Positions 8,397 to 17,100 of a DNA stretch of 64,000 bases are shown one piece after another. The DNA comes from Eubacterium sp. AM49-13BH (GTDB lineage: Bacteria; Bacillota; Clostridia; Lachnospirales; Lachnospiraceae): the NCBI RefSeq assembly GCF_003464165.1, contig NZ_QSEK01000006.1, positions 24,292 to 88,291 of the forward strand. Direction: 5' to 3'. Positions within the stretch are counted from its first letter, which is position 1, and the number at the start of each line of letters is the position of its first letter. The notes beneath the pieces were generated by a model that was given only the letters and a program-made list of their open reading frames with translations, was not told the DNA's origin and ran no database searches. Made by a program: the position numbers and the translations under genes.

Positions 8397-9161
8397 ATGT
8401 TAAAATTAACAAAATACGAATTGAGAAAGAATCTTCTCAGTATAGGAATCGTGGCAGGTATTATCTGTGTACTTCAGGCTCTGTTTATGTTTTTCTGCCT
8501 GACTGAAAATCTTAACTATACAAGCCTTTTCGGAGGACTTTTAATAATAGCTGCCTCTGTAAGTTATTTTATTGTATTTATATTTGGAGTTGTAACATAT
8601 TATAGAGAACTTTCAAGCAAAAGCAGTTACCTGATATTCATGACACCTAATTCATCTCTTAGCATAATTACATCAAAGCTGCTCTATACACTGATTATTG
8701 GAATAGGAATTTCAGCAATATTCATCGGCTTTGGAGTTCTTGATATATTCATGATGGCTGGTGTCTTTGGTGACCTGGCTGACACACTCAAGAATTTCTC
8801 AGAAATGTTAAAGATTATGGGTATTGATGTTGTCAACATAATTATTAATATTGTAGCTGGAATAATATCATTCCTTATAGCTTTCTTCTTCCTTATATCA
8901 CTTGCATACTTTGCCATAACACTATCTTCAACTGCCTTGCAGAACAAGAAGATTAAAGGATTGATATCAGTTGTATTATTCTGTGTCCTTGCATATGCAA
9001 CAATTAAGATTTCTTCTTTGTTGCCTGAACTTTATAAGAATCCAGACAGCTTATCCCAGGCATTAATGTCAAGCCTTCCAGCTACCATATTCCAGTTATT
9101 AATGGTGGTTGCATGCACATTCGGAAGTGCCGTACTTCTTGATAAGAAGGTAAGTCTGTAA
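8397..9161 (+). CDS. ABC transporter permease (ABC-2 like)
   Basis: A 254-residue integral membrane protein with about six hydrophobic segments (residues roughly 15-35, 43-68, 95-118, 145-172, 184-202, 225-245). It starts after AAGGGGG, 16 bases beyond the restored end of the ATPase gene, and would form the membrane half of the transporter. Substrate is unknown; YtrA-controlled systems often respond to cell-envelope antibiotics, so that is a possible role. Confidence 0.75.
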   Translation: MLKLTKYELRKNLLSIGIVAGIICVLQALFMFFCLTENLNYTSLFGGLLIIAASVSYFIVFIFGVVTYYRELSSKSSYLIFMTPNSSLSIITSKLLYTLIIGIGISAIFIGFGVLDIFMMAGVFGDLADTLKNFSEMLKIMGIDVVNIIINIVAGIISFLIAFFFLISLAYFAITLSSTALQNKKIKGLISVVLFCVLAYATIKISSLLPELYKNPDSLSQALMSSLPATIFQLLMVVACTFGSAVLLDKKVSL

Positions 9162-9187
9162 TTCGTATTCTCACGGGATGGGATGCC

Positions 9188-9237
9188 GGCAAAACCTACT
9201 AAAAGCTTCACAGGATTTAATCTGGTAGGTTTTCCGC
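9188..9237. terminator. Terminator between convergent genes
   Basis: Inverted repeat aaaacctac (9191-9199) with gtaggtttt (9225-9233), flanked by GGC and GCC, between the ABC permease gene and the convergent YczE-type gene. The T-run is short, so efficiency is uncertain. Confidence 0.5.
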
Positions 9238-9257
9238 CTGTAATCCCAGTCTTTTAC

Positions 9258-9974
9258 TTACTCTTCCACATAATCAAAAGCAACAGCTTTCATGCGCTCC
9301 TTGAACAGCTTGTTAAACACTGCAATTACACGACCAACGCCAATCATCGAAAAAATTGTTCCAAGTCCAAGTCCAAGAAGTATATGTCCGGTAAAGAATC
9401 CTATTAAAAATGTTGTGCAGACATTGAATATATCAAAACAATTCTTGCAGAAGCCCACACCCTTGCCGGTTCTGCCTTTAAGCCTTGTAGTATCACTTAT
9501 TGCCTGTACAATTCCATCTCCAGGATTAGGTATAATTCTCATATTCAGTGACATTGCTGCTCCTATTCCTGTCAATAATACAGCAAACAGCAATACTACA
9601 ATCTGTAATACAATGTTGTTATGTACAGATGGAATAAGTGCTGAGAACACATTCAAGAAGCGTGTAAATACTATACTTACCAGTATCTGTAAGGCATCTC
9701 TTATAATATACATTCCAAGATACTTAGCTTCTTTTCTGTCTGTAAGATACCACACAGTATGCATTATCATCTCAATTAAAACAAAGATAAAATATACAAT
9801 CATCGTCATATTAGCGAAGTTAAATCCTATGATATGAGATATCGAATATGGCACTGAAATTATTGGTGAAACTCCAAGATTAGCTTTCGTATTAAGCATA
9901 ATTCCAAGTGCAAGTATCAGTAATCCCAGAAGATAAAACTCCCATCTGATAATTAGTTTATTTCTGCTCTTCAT
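9258..9974 (-). CDS. YczE/YitT-type membrane protein
   Basis: A 238-residue protein with about five membrane segments, starting RWEFYLLGLLILALGIMLN and containing the NLGVSPIISVPYSIS loop and the NPGDGIVQAISD motif typical of the YczE/YyaS group. Function in the family is poorly known. ATG 9974 lies within the end of the MarR gene (17-base overlap) and follows GGGAGG, so the two are translationally coupled and probably form the tail of the ABC exporter operon. Confidence 0.7.
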   Translation of the reverse strand: MKSRNKLIIRWEFYLLGLLILALGIMLNTKANLGVSPIISVPYSISHIIGFNFANMTMIVYFIFVLIEMIMHTVWYLTDRKEAKYLGMYIIRDALQILVSIVFTRFLNVFSALIPSVHNNIVLQIVVLLFAVLLTGIGAAMSLNMRIIPNPGDGIVQAISDTTRLKGRTGKGVGFCKNCFDIFNVCTTFLIGFFTGHILLGLGLGTIFSMIGVGRVIAVFNKLFKERMKAVAFDYVEE

Positions 9975-10404
9975 TGTTAATTGCCTCCCAGAGATTATTC
10001 TCTACTTTATCTGTCATGGAAGATAACATCTTAATCTCTTCTTCGCTGAATCCTTTAAATATTACATCATCAACCTTATTGAATATTTTAATAACTTCAT
10101 CGGCCTTTTCATGTCCGCAGTCTGTGAGAAGCACATTCCATGAACGCCTGCTTGCCGGATTATTTTCTCTCTTTAACAGACCATCCTTTTCCATTCTGTC
10201 TAATGTTCGTGACATTGTGGTCACATCCATAAGACAAGCATCCGCCAGCTCTTTCTGGTTCATAGTTCCATGTTCTCTTAATTCCTTAAGAATTCTTGGC
10301 TGTCCCTGTCCAACCGTAAGGCCAAGTTCAATAAAAAATGGCCTTATCAGCCGTCTTCGAAGCATTTCAATATCAAAGAACACATTTTTAATTTCATTAT
10401 CCAT
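9958..10404 (-). CDS. MarR-family transcriptional regulator
   Basis: A 148-residue winged-helix regulator. The DNA-binding segment runs about residues 40-95, with MNQKELADACLMDVTTMSRTLDRMEKDGL as recognition helix and wing entry and then RRSWNVLLTDCG. MarR proteins are dimers that usually release DNA on binding a small toxic molecule. The start at 10404 follows GAGGGGA; an upstream codon has no site. It follows the ABC exporter pair by 50 bases and overlaps the YczE-type gene, so control of this exporter operon is the natural inference. Confidence 0.88.
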   Translation of the reverse strand: MDNEIKNVFFDIEMLRRRLIRPFFIELGLTVGQGQPRILKELREHGTMNQKELADACLMDVTTMSRTLDRMEKDGLLKRENNPASRRSWNVLLTDCGHEKADEVIKIFNKVDDVIFKGFSEEEIKMLSSMTDKVENNLWEAINNEEQK

Positions 10405-10454
10405 AATTACATTTCCCCTCTTATGCACTGATTTCATGCGGTATACGACACTGT

Positions 10455-12302
10455 CTAATCAAGCTCAAACTGTCCTGTATACAGCTGATAATATCTGCCC
10501 TTCTGCTCAAGCAGTTCGTCGTGGCTGCCACGCTCAATTACCTCGCCCTTTTCAAGCACCATTATAGCATTAGAATTTCTTACTGTCGAAAGTCTGTGAG
10601 CGATAACAAATACTGTTCTTCCCTCCATTATTGCGTCCATGCCATTCTCAATAAGCCGCTCAGTTCGTGTATCAATCGAGCTTGTCGCCTCATCTAGAAT
10701 AAGCACCGGCGGCTTGGCAATCGCTGCTCTCGCGATAGCAAGAAGCTGTCTCTGTCCCTGTGACAGATTGCCGCCATCAGCCGTAAGCATTGTGTCATAC
10801 CCCCGCGGAAGTCTTGTTATAAATGAATCAGCATTAGCAATCTTAGCTACCTCCCTGATTTCCTCGTCAGTTGCATCAAGCTTTCCATATCTTATATTAT
10901 CCGCAATAGTTCCTGTGAACAAATGTGTATCCTGAATTACCATTGCAAGTGAACGCCTCAGGTCGTCTTTCTTAATATTCATTACATCAATACCGTCATA
11001 AGTAATCGTACCTGACTGGATATCGTAAAATCTGTTTATAAGATTAACAATAGTAGTCTTTCCCGCTCCTGTCGAACCAACAAATGCTATCTTCTGTCCT
11101 GGCTTTGCAAACAACGAAATCTTGTTAAGTACCCTCTTTTCAGGCACATATCCGAACACAACATCATTAAATCTTACATCGCCCTTAAGCTCAATAAGCT
11201 CCCCTGCCGGCAGCTTCCATGCAAAAAATCCTGTCTTATCAGAAGTTTCTGTAAGGGTATTATCCGCATTTTTAATGACATTACACAAAGTTACTTTCCC
11301 TTCGTCAGGCTCCTCTGCCTCATCCATCATGTCAAATATTCTCTCAGCTCCCGAAAGCGCTGAAAGTATAAAATTAACCTGCTGTGTGAACTGGTTTAAT
11401 GGCATGGCACTCTGTCTTACATACACAAGATATGCAGATATGCTGCCAAGGTCCATGATTCCTTTTATTACAAATATGCCTCCAACGCAGGCAGAAAGTG
11501 CATAATTGAAATATGACAGACTTACAATTACCGGGATAAGCATGCCCGAATATGCAAGTGCGTTAGTCGATTCCTTTCTGAAATTCTCATTCATCTCACA
11601 GAATTTTTCAAAATTCTTCTGCTCATGGTTAAATACCTTTTCAACCTTCTGACCTGCCATCATTTCCTGAACAAAACCGTTGATATTGCCAAGCTCCTTC
11701 TGCTGTCTGTGGTAATATTTCTTGCTTCTTTTGCCGTTATATTTAATAAATATGAACATAAGAATAAGAAAAACAACAACAATCATTGTCAGTCTCACAC
11801 TCAAAACCATCATCATAGTTATAGTTCCAAAAAGGGTAAGAAAGCTCTGGATTACCATCGCAAAACTATTGTTCATTGCTTCCTGAACCGTGTCAACATC
11901 ATTAGTGAAATGACTCATAATCTCACCATGAGTATTATTATCAAAATATTTTAACGGAAGCTTCTGTGTATGCTTAAACAGATCCATTCGAATCTCACTT
12001 ACTACCTTCTGGGAAGTATGCACCATAAGCCTGTTGTAGCCAAGCGTTGACAGTGCACCACACGCATACATAACACCCATTCCGCACACAGCTATGATAA
12101 GTCCCCTCATATTGCCCGGCACGATAAAATTATTCACCACTGGCTTTATTAAAAATGTTCCCATAATTCCTGCACCTGCGCTTATAAATACAAGCACTGC
12201 CACAAGCAGGAAAGCCCATTTGTAGTGACCAAGGTATGAGAGAAGATGCTTAACAGTCTTCTTAGTGTCCTTTGGCCTTTTATATCCAACATACTTAGCC
12301 AT
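10455..12302 (-). CDS. ABC exporter half-transporter, canonical-site subunit
   Basis: A 615-residue protein: a six-helix exporter membrane domain (about residues 25-330) and a nucleotide-binding domain (about 370-615). Walker A is GSTGAGKTT, Walker B VLILDEATS with the catalytic Glu, and the switch His is present (VIAHRLST). Its signature is LSQGQ rather than LSGGQ. Together with the partner at 12302-14029 this gives one competent and one degenerate ATP site, as in heterodimeric exporters such as BmrCD or TmrAB. The genes overlap by one base (TAATG). The substrate is probably a drug or lipid-like molecule. Confidence 0.9.
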   Translation of the reverse strand: MAKYVGYKRPKDTKKTVKHLLSYLGHYKWAFLLVAVLVFISAGAGIMGTFLIKPVVNNFIVPGNMRGLIIAVCGMGVMYACGALSTLGYNRLMVHTSQKVVSEIRMDLFKHTQKLPLKYFDNNTHGEIMSHFTNDVDTVQEAMNNSFAMVIQSFLTLFGTITMMMVLSVRLTMIVVVFLILMFIFIKYNGKRSKKYYHRQQKELGNINGFVQEMMAGQKVEKVFNHEQKNFEKFCEMNENFRKESTNALAYSGMLIPVIVSLSYFNYALSACVGGIFVIKGIMDLGSISAYLVYVRQSAMPLNQFTQQVNFILSALSGAERIFDMMDEAEEPDEGKVTLCNVIKNADNTLTETSDKTGFFAWKLPAGELIELKGDVRFNDVVFGYVPEKRVLNKISLFAKPGQKIAFVGSTGAGKTTIVNLINRFYDIQSGTITYDGIDVMNIKKDDLRRSLAMVIQDTHLFTGTIADNIRYGKLDATDEEIREVAKIANADSFITRLPRGYDTMLTADGGNLSQGQRQLLAIARAAIAKPPVLILDEATSSIDTRTERLIENGMDAIMEGRTVFVIAHRLSTVRNSNAIMVLEKGEVIERGSHDELLEQKGRYYQLYTGQFELD

Positions 12303-14029
12303 TAAAGATCAGCCCCTTCCTTCTGGGATTCATATATTTCCTGATATATCTTATTAGTCTTTAACAGACTCTCGTGTGTTCCAATCGCATTCACACATCC
12401 ACCGTCCATGATAATTATCTGGTCAGCATGACGCACTGATGATATCCTCTGTGCAATTATAATCTTAGTCATATCCGGTAGTTCTTTTGCCAGTGCATTT
12501 CTAATCTTACCTTCTGTTGCAGTATCAACCGCACTTGTTGAATCATCAAGAATAAGTACTTTAGGCTTCTTTAATATTGCTCTTGCAATACATATTCTCT
12601 GCTTCTGACCTCCGGATACATTAACTCCCTCCTGTCCCATCTCTGCATCAAGTCCACCCGGAAGCCTGTCTAAGAATTCATCAACGCATGCAATACTGCA
12701 CGCTTTTCTGATATCGTCCATGGATGCATCCTCATCGCCCCATTTAAGATTGTCAATGAGCGAGCCTGAAAACAGTGTATTCTTCTGCAATACAACTGAG
12801 ATTGCATCTCTTAAATGTCTTACCGGGTATTCCTTAACGTTTATTCCATCTATCTTAATCTCGCCCTTACTTGCATCATAGAGTCTTGGAATAAGCTGGA
12901 TAAGCGTCGTCTTTGATGAACCTGTCTGTCCTATTATTCCGACTGTCTGACCAGCATTAATATGAAATGAAACATCTGACAGCACGTGTTCTTTAGCGTT
13001 TTCATTATATTTAAACCACACATGGTTAAATTCTATCTCACCCTTCTTAACTTCAATGCTCCTCGCATTCTCGTCAGTTATATCAATCGGCTCATCAATT
13101 ACCTTCATGATTCTTTCTGCAGAAGCAAGTGATCTCGTCATAAGAAGGAACACATTTGACATCATCATAAGTGAATTGAGTATCAGAAGAACATAGCTTA
13201 AGAAAGAAGTAAGCTGTCCTATCATCATCTGTCCTGAATTAATCAGTCTTCCGCCAATAAGTAGAATACCAAGAATTGTCGAATACATAACGAACTGCAT
13301 AGCAGGCATGTTAAGTACCGCTATTCCAAATGCTTTCTCTGATTCGTTTTTAAGATTGTCATTAACATTCCTAAATTTTTCAATCTCATAGTCGCCACGC
13401 ACATATGATTTAACAACTCTTACTGCTGTAAGATTCTCCTGTATGCAACGGTTTACAAGGTCAACCGCCCCCTGCATTCTGCCATATCGTGGGCCAACAT
13501 TAACGATTATTATGATGAGCAGGACTGCCAGAATTGGCAGTGCTACAAGGAAGACCAGTGCCAGTGTGGAATTAATCCGGAATGCCAGTGTCGTTGCAAA
13601 TACCAGCATTACCGGGCTTCGTCCAAATGGACGCATTCCTGTTGACACAGCATTCTGGATATTAGTCACATCACTTGTCAGTCGTGTGACTAATGATGAA
13701 ACACTGAAATGGTCTATATTAGAAAATGAATAAGACTGAAGTTTCCCGTACTCTGCCTTTCTTATATTAGCACCCAGTCCCTGACCTGCAAGTGCAGAAA
13801 ATCTTGCACTTCCCACACCTAATATAAGTGCAGCAACTGCACATACAGCCATCTGGATACCTTTATTTATTATATATGGCACATCTGAATTGGTCACACC
13901 TATATCAATCAGGTCAGCCATCAGCTTAGGTACCATAATCTCAAGCACGACTTCAACACCTATACATATAAGCGCCAGCCATGCGTATTTCTTATATTCT
14001 TTCATATAAGAAAAAATTCTTCTCAGCAT
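12302..14029 (-). CDS. ABC exporter half-transporter, degenerate-site subunit
   Basis: A 575-residue exporter subunit with an N-terminal six-helix domain and a C-terminal ATPase. Walker A is GQTGSSKTT and the signature VSGGQ is canonical. The catalytic Glu after Walker B is Asp (VLILDDSTS) and the switch His is Gln (IIAQRISS). These two changes are those seen in the inactive site of heterodimeric exporters and complement the altered signature of the partner. Start 14029 is chosen because GGAGG lies eight bases before it; an upstream in-frame codon overlaps this site. First gene of the exporter-MarR-YczE operon. Confidence 0.9.
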   Translation of the reverse strand: MLRRIFSYMKEYKKYAWLALICIGVEVVLEIMVPKLMADLIDIGVTNSDVPYIINKGIQMAVCAVAALILGVGSARFSALAGQGLGANIRKAEYGKLQSYSFSNIDHFSVSSLVTRLTSDVTNIQNAVSTGMRPFGRSPVMLVFATTLAFRINSTLALVFLVALPILAVLLIIIIVNVGPRYGRMQGAVDLVNRCIQENLTAVRVVKSYVRGDYEIEKFRNVNDNLKNESEKAFGIAVLNMPAMQFVMYSTILGILLIGGRLINSGQMMIGQLTSFLSYVLLILNSLMMMSNVFLLMTRSLASAERIMKVIDEPIDITDENARSIEVKKGEIEFNHVWFKYNENAKEHVLSDVSFHINAGQTVGIIGQTGSSKTTLIQLIPRLYDASKGEIKIDGINVKEYPVRHLRDAISVVLQKNTLFSGSLIDNLKWGDEDASMDDIRKACSIACVDEFLDRLPGGLDAEMGQEGVNVSGGQKQRICIARAILKKPKVLILDDSTSAVDTATEGKIRNALAKELPDMTKIIIAQRISSVRHADQIIIMDGGCVNAIGTHESLLKTNKIYQEIYESQKEGADL

Positions 14030-14111
14030 TACTTGCACCTCCAATTATTGCATATGCAACTATTGTATTTCCAAATTCAAACAATGTCAACATAATAATA
14101 TTTTTACATGC

Positions 14112-14155
14112 AAAAAGACACCGCCGTACCCCATAATCTGGTACGACAGTGTCTT
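14112..14155 (-). terminator. Terminator of the surface-protein gene
   Basis: On the minus strand the stem aagacactgtcgtacc closes with ggtacggcggtgtctt and is followed by TTTTT. It lies 34 bases after the surface-protein stop codon. Confidence 0.85.
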
Positions 14156-14188
14156 ATATTTTAAGTAATACTTTTATCTAAGATAAGC

Positions 14189-17100
14189 TTACTCCTGTTC
14201 TGACTTCTTTCTTCCTGTTACAACAACTGTAGTTGCTCCTGCCACACATGTTGCAAGCATAAGAACATAAAGCATTATGTTAGAATTATCACCTGTCTTA
14301 ACGGTTTCCTGACTATTGTCTGATGATGGCTCAGCTGGTACTACAACCTTCTTGTAATATACCTTGATAACTGAACCGTTATCAGCTTTATTAGGAATAA
14401 TTCCTGTTGTTTCTGAATCAAATGTATAACCTTCATACTTATCTGTTGTGTTAATGTCAGCCTTATTAACATCAATTACTGATGGCTCATTTACCCAGAC
14501 CTTCTTAGTTACTGTAATAGTATCTTCTGTCTGTTCTTCACCATCTTTATAGTACTTGATTGTATAAGTTACATCCTTTGTCTGGCTTGCATCCTTAACA
14601 TAATATACATTGATAACTGTTCCTGATGCAACTACTGCAGGAATCTCTCCTGTTGCTACTGAATCTAACTTATATCCAACATACTTGTCTGTTGTGTTAA
14701 TAGCAGTCTTATTAACTTCAACTTCTAATGGAGCATTTATCCAGATTCGCTTAGTTACTGTCTGCTTATCTGCTGTTACTTCAACTCCATCTCTAAAGTA
14801 CTTAACTGTATAAGTTACTTCCTTTGTCTGAAGTTCATCCTTAACATAATATACATTGATAACTGTTCCATCTGCAACTACTGTAGGAATCTCTCCTGTT
14901 GCTGCTGAATCCAACTTATATCCAACATACTTATCCGTTGTATTAATAGCAGTCTTATCAACAGTTAATTCTGATGGAGCATTTACCCATACAGTCTTAG
15001 TTACTGTCTGCTTGTCTGCTGTTACCTCAGCTCCATCCTTAAAGTACTTAACTGTATATGTGATGTTCTTCGTCTGACTCGCATCTTTTACATAATATAC
15101 TTTAATTATGTTCTTTGAAGCATCTGTTGTAATTGTTAATGGTAAATTCTCAGTCTTTTCAAACTTATAACCAGTCTTTTCTCCAGGATCGTATGAATTT
15201 ACTTTAGTATTAAACTGAGCTGACTTATTTAATGTAGCTGACTCATCCTTAACACCATCATAGTAATACTCTACTGAATATCCGTATGTATTAGCTCTGT
15301 ACTCAATAACAAGTACATTCTGGCTTTCATCTGAACCAATAGTTAACTTCTCATCAGCATTAAGTACTGTATAACCTTCGATATTCTTCTTATCAGCTCC
15401 AACTTCTGTTGCATAAGTTGCTGACTTAGTATATCCGGCTGTAAGTTCTGTATCTGTTCCTTCAAGAACATATTTTACTGTGTACTTGAATTCCTTAGCT
15501 ACATAATAAACTTTGATAACACCCTTATCAGCTATTGTTACTGGTATTGTTGCCGGGTCAGTCTTTTCAAATTTATATCCTGCTCCGAACTTATCTGTAA
15601 CATTAATCTTTGTTGCATCTACTGGCTGTACGTTATCATTTACCCATATATTGTTAGTAAATGTCTCTGTCTTAGAGTCATCCTTAACTCCATCCTTGTA
15701 ATACTCTACTGTATAAGATACTGCCTTTTTCTGGTCATTATCTCTTACATAGTATACGTTGATAACATCTCCGTCAGTTACTGTGTCAGGTATTGTTCCT
15801 GTTGCTGATGTATCTAACTTATATCCAACATACTTATCTGTTGTATTGATAGCTGTCTTATCTACAGTCATATTAGATGAAGCATTTACCCATACAGTAT
15901 CTGTTTTTGTCTGCTGATCTTCAGTTACTTCTGTTCCATCCTTAAAGTACTTAACTGTATATGTGATGTTCTTTGTCTGACCTTCATCCTTTACATAATA
16001 TACTCTGATTACATTCTGTGACTCATCAGTTGCTATTGTTAATGGAAGTCCTTCTACCTTTTCGAACTTATATCCAGTATCGCACTTATCTGTATAATCA
16101 TTAACCACTGAATTATACTTTGCAGCACTCTTTTCTGTCTTTTCAGTGTTAATAATTCCATCATAGTAATACTCTACTGTATATGCATATGAGTTTGACT
16201 GATAATATACATTAATTACGTTAGCAGCTTCATTGATAGATATTACTAATGGTGAACCATCTGCCTTAACAAACTTAAAGCCTGGCTTTACCTTATCTGT
16301 ATACTTTATTGTTGTTCCAAATGCTGCTTTATCATTAATTGTAGCACTCGTATCAATTACTCCGTCATAGTAGTAATTAATTGTGTACTTAAACCAGTCT
16401 TTTACATAGTATACTCTGATTACATTCTTTGAAGCATCCGTTGTAATTGTAATTGGTGCTGTTGCTCTTTCAAACTTATATCCTGGTTCCTTCTTATCAG
16501 CATATGTATTTACCTGTGTATTATACTTAGCTTTAAATGTATCAGTCTTAGAGTTATCTATTACATCATCGAAATAATACTCAACTGTATACTCATATTC
16601 ATTAGAAACATAATATACTCTGATTACACCATCATTACCTATTGTGTCAGGAATTACTCCAGTTGTGTCTGCATCAAATGAGAATCCTTCATACTTATCT
16701 GTTGTGTTAATAGCAGATTTTTCAACAGGTGCTTTTGTATCGTTAACCCAGATTTGCTTTGTTTCCTTCTGCTCATCTGCTGTTACTTCAGCTCCATCCT
16801 TAAAGTACTTAACTGTATATGTGATGTTCTTTGTCTGACTTGCATCTTTTACATAGTATACTTTAATTACGTTCTTTGACGCATCTGTTGTAATTGTTAA
16901 TGGTAAATTCTCAGTCTTTTCAAACTTATATCCAGTCTTTTCTTTAGGATCATATGAATTTACTATAGTATTAAACTGAGATGTTTTATTCTCTGTAGCT
17001 GACTCATCCTTAACGCCGTCATAGTAATACTCTACTGAATATCCGTATGTATTAGCTCTATACTCAATAACAAGTATATTCTGGCTTTCATCTGAACCAA

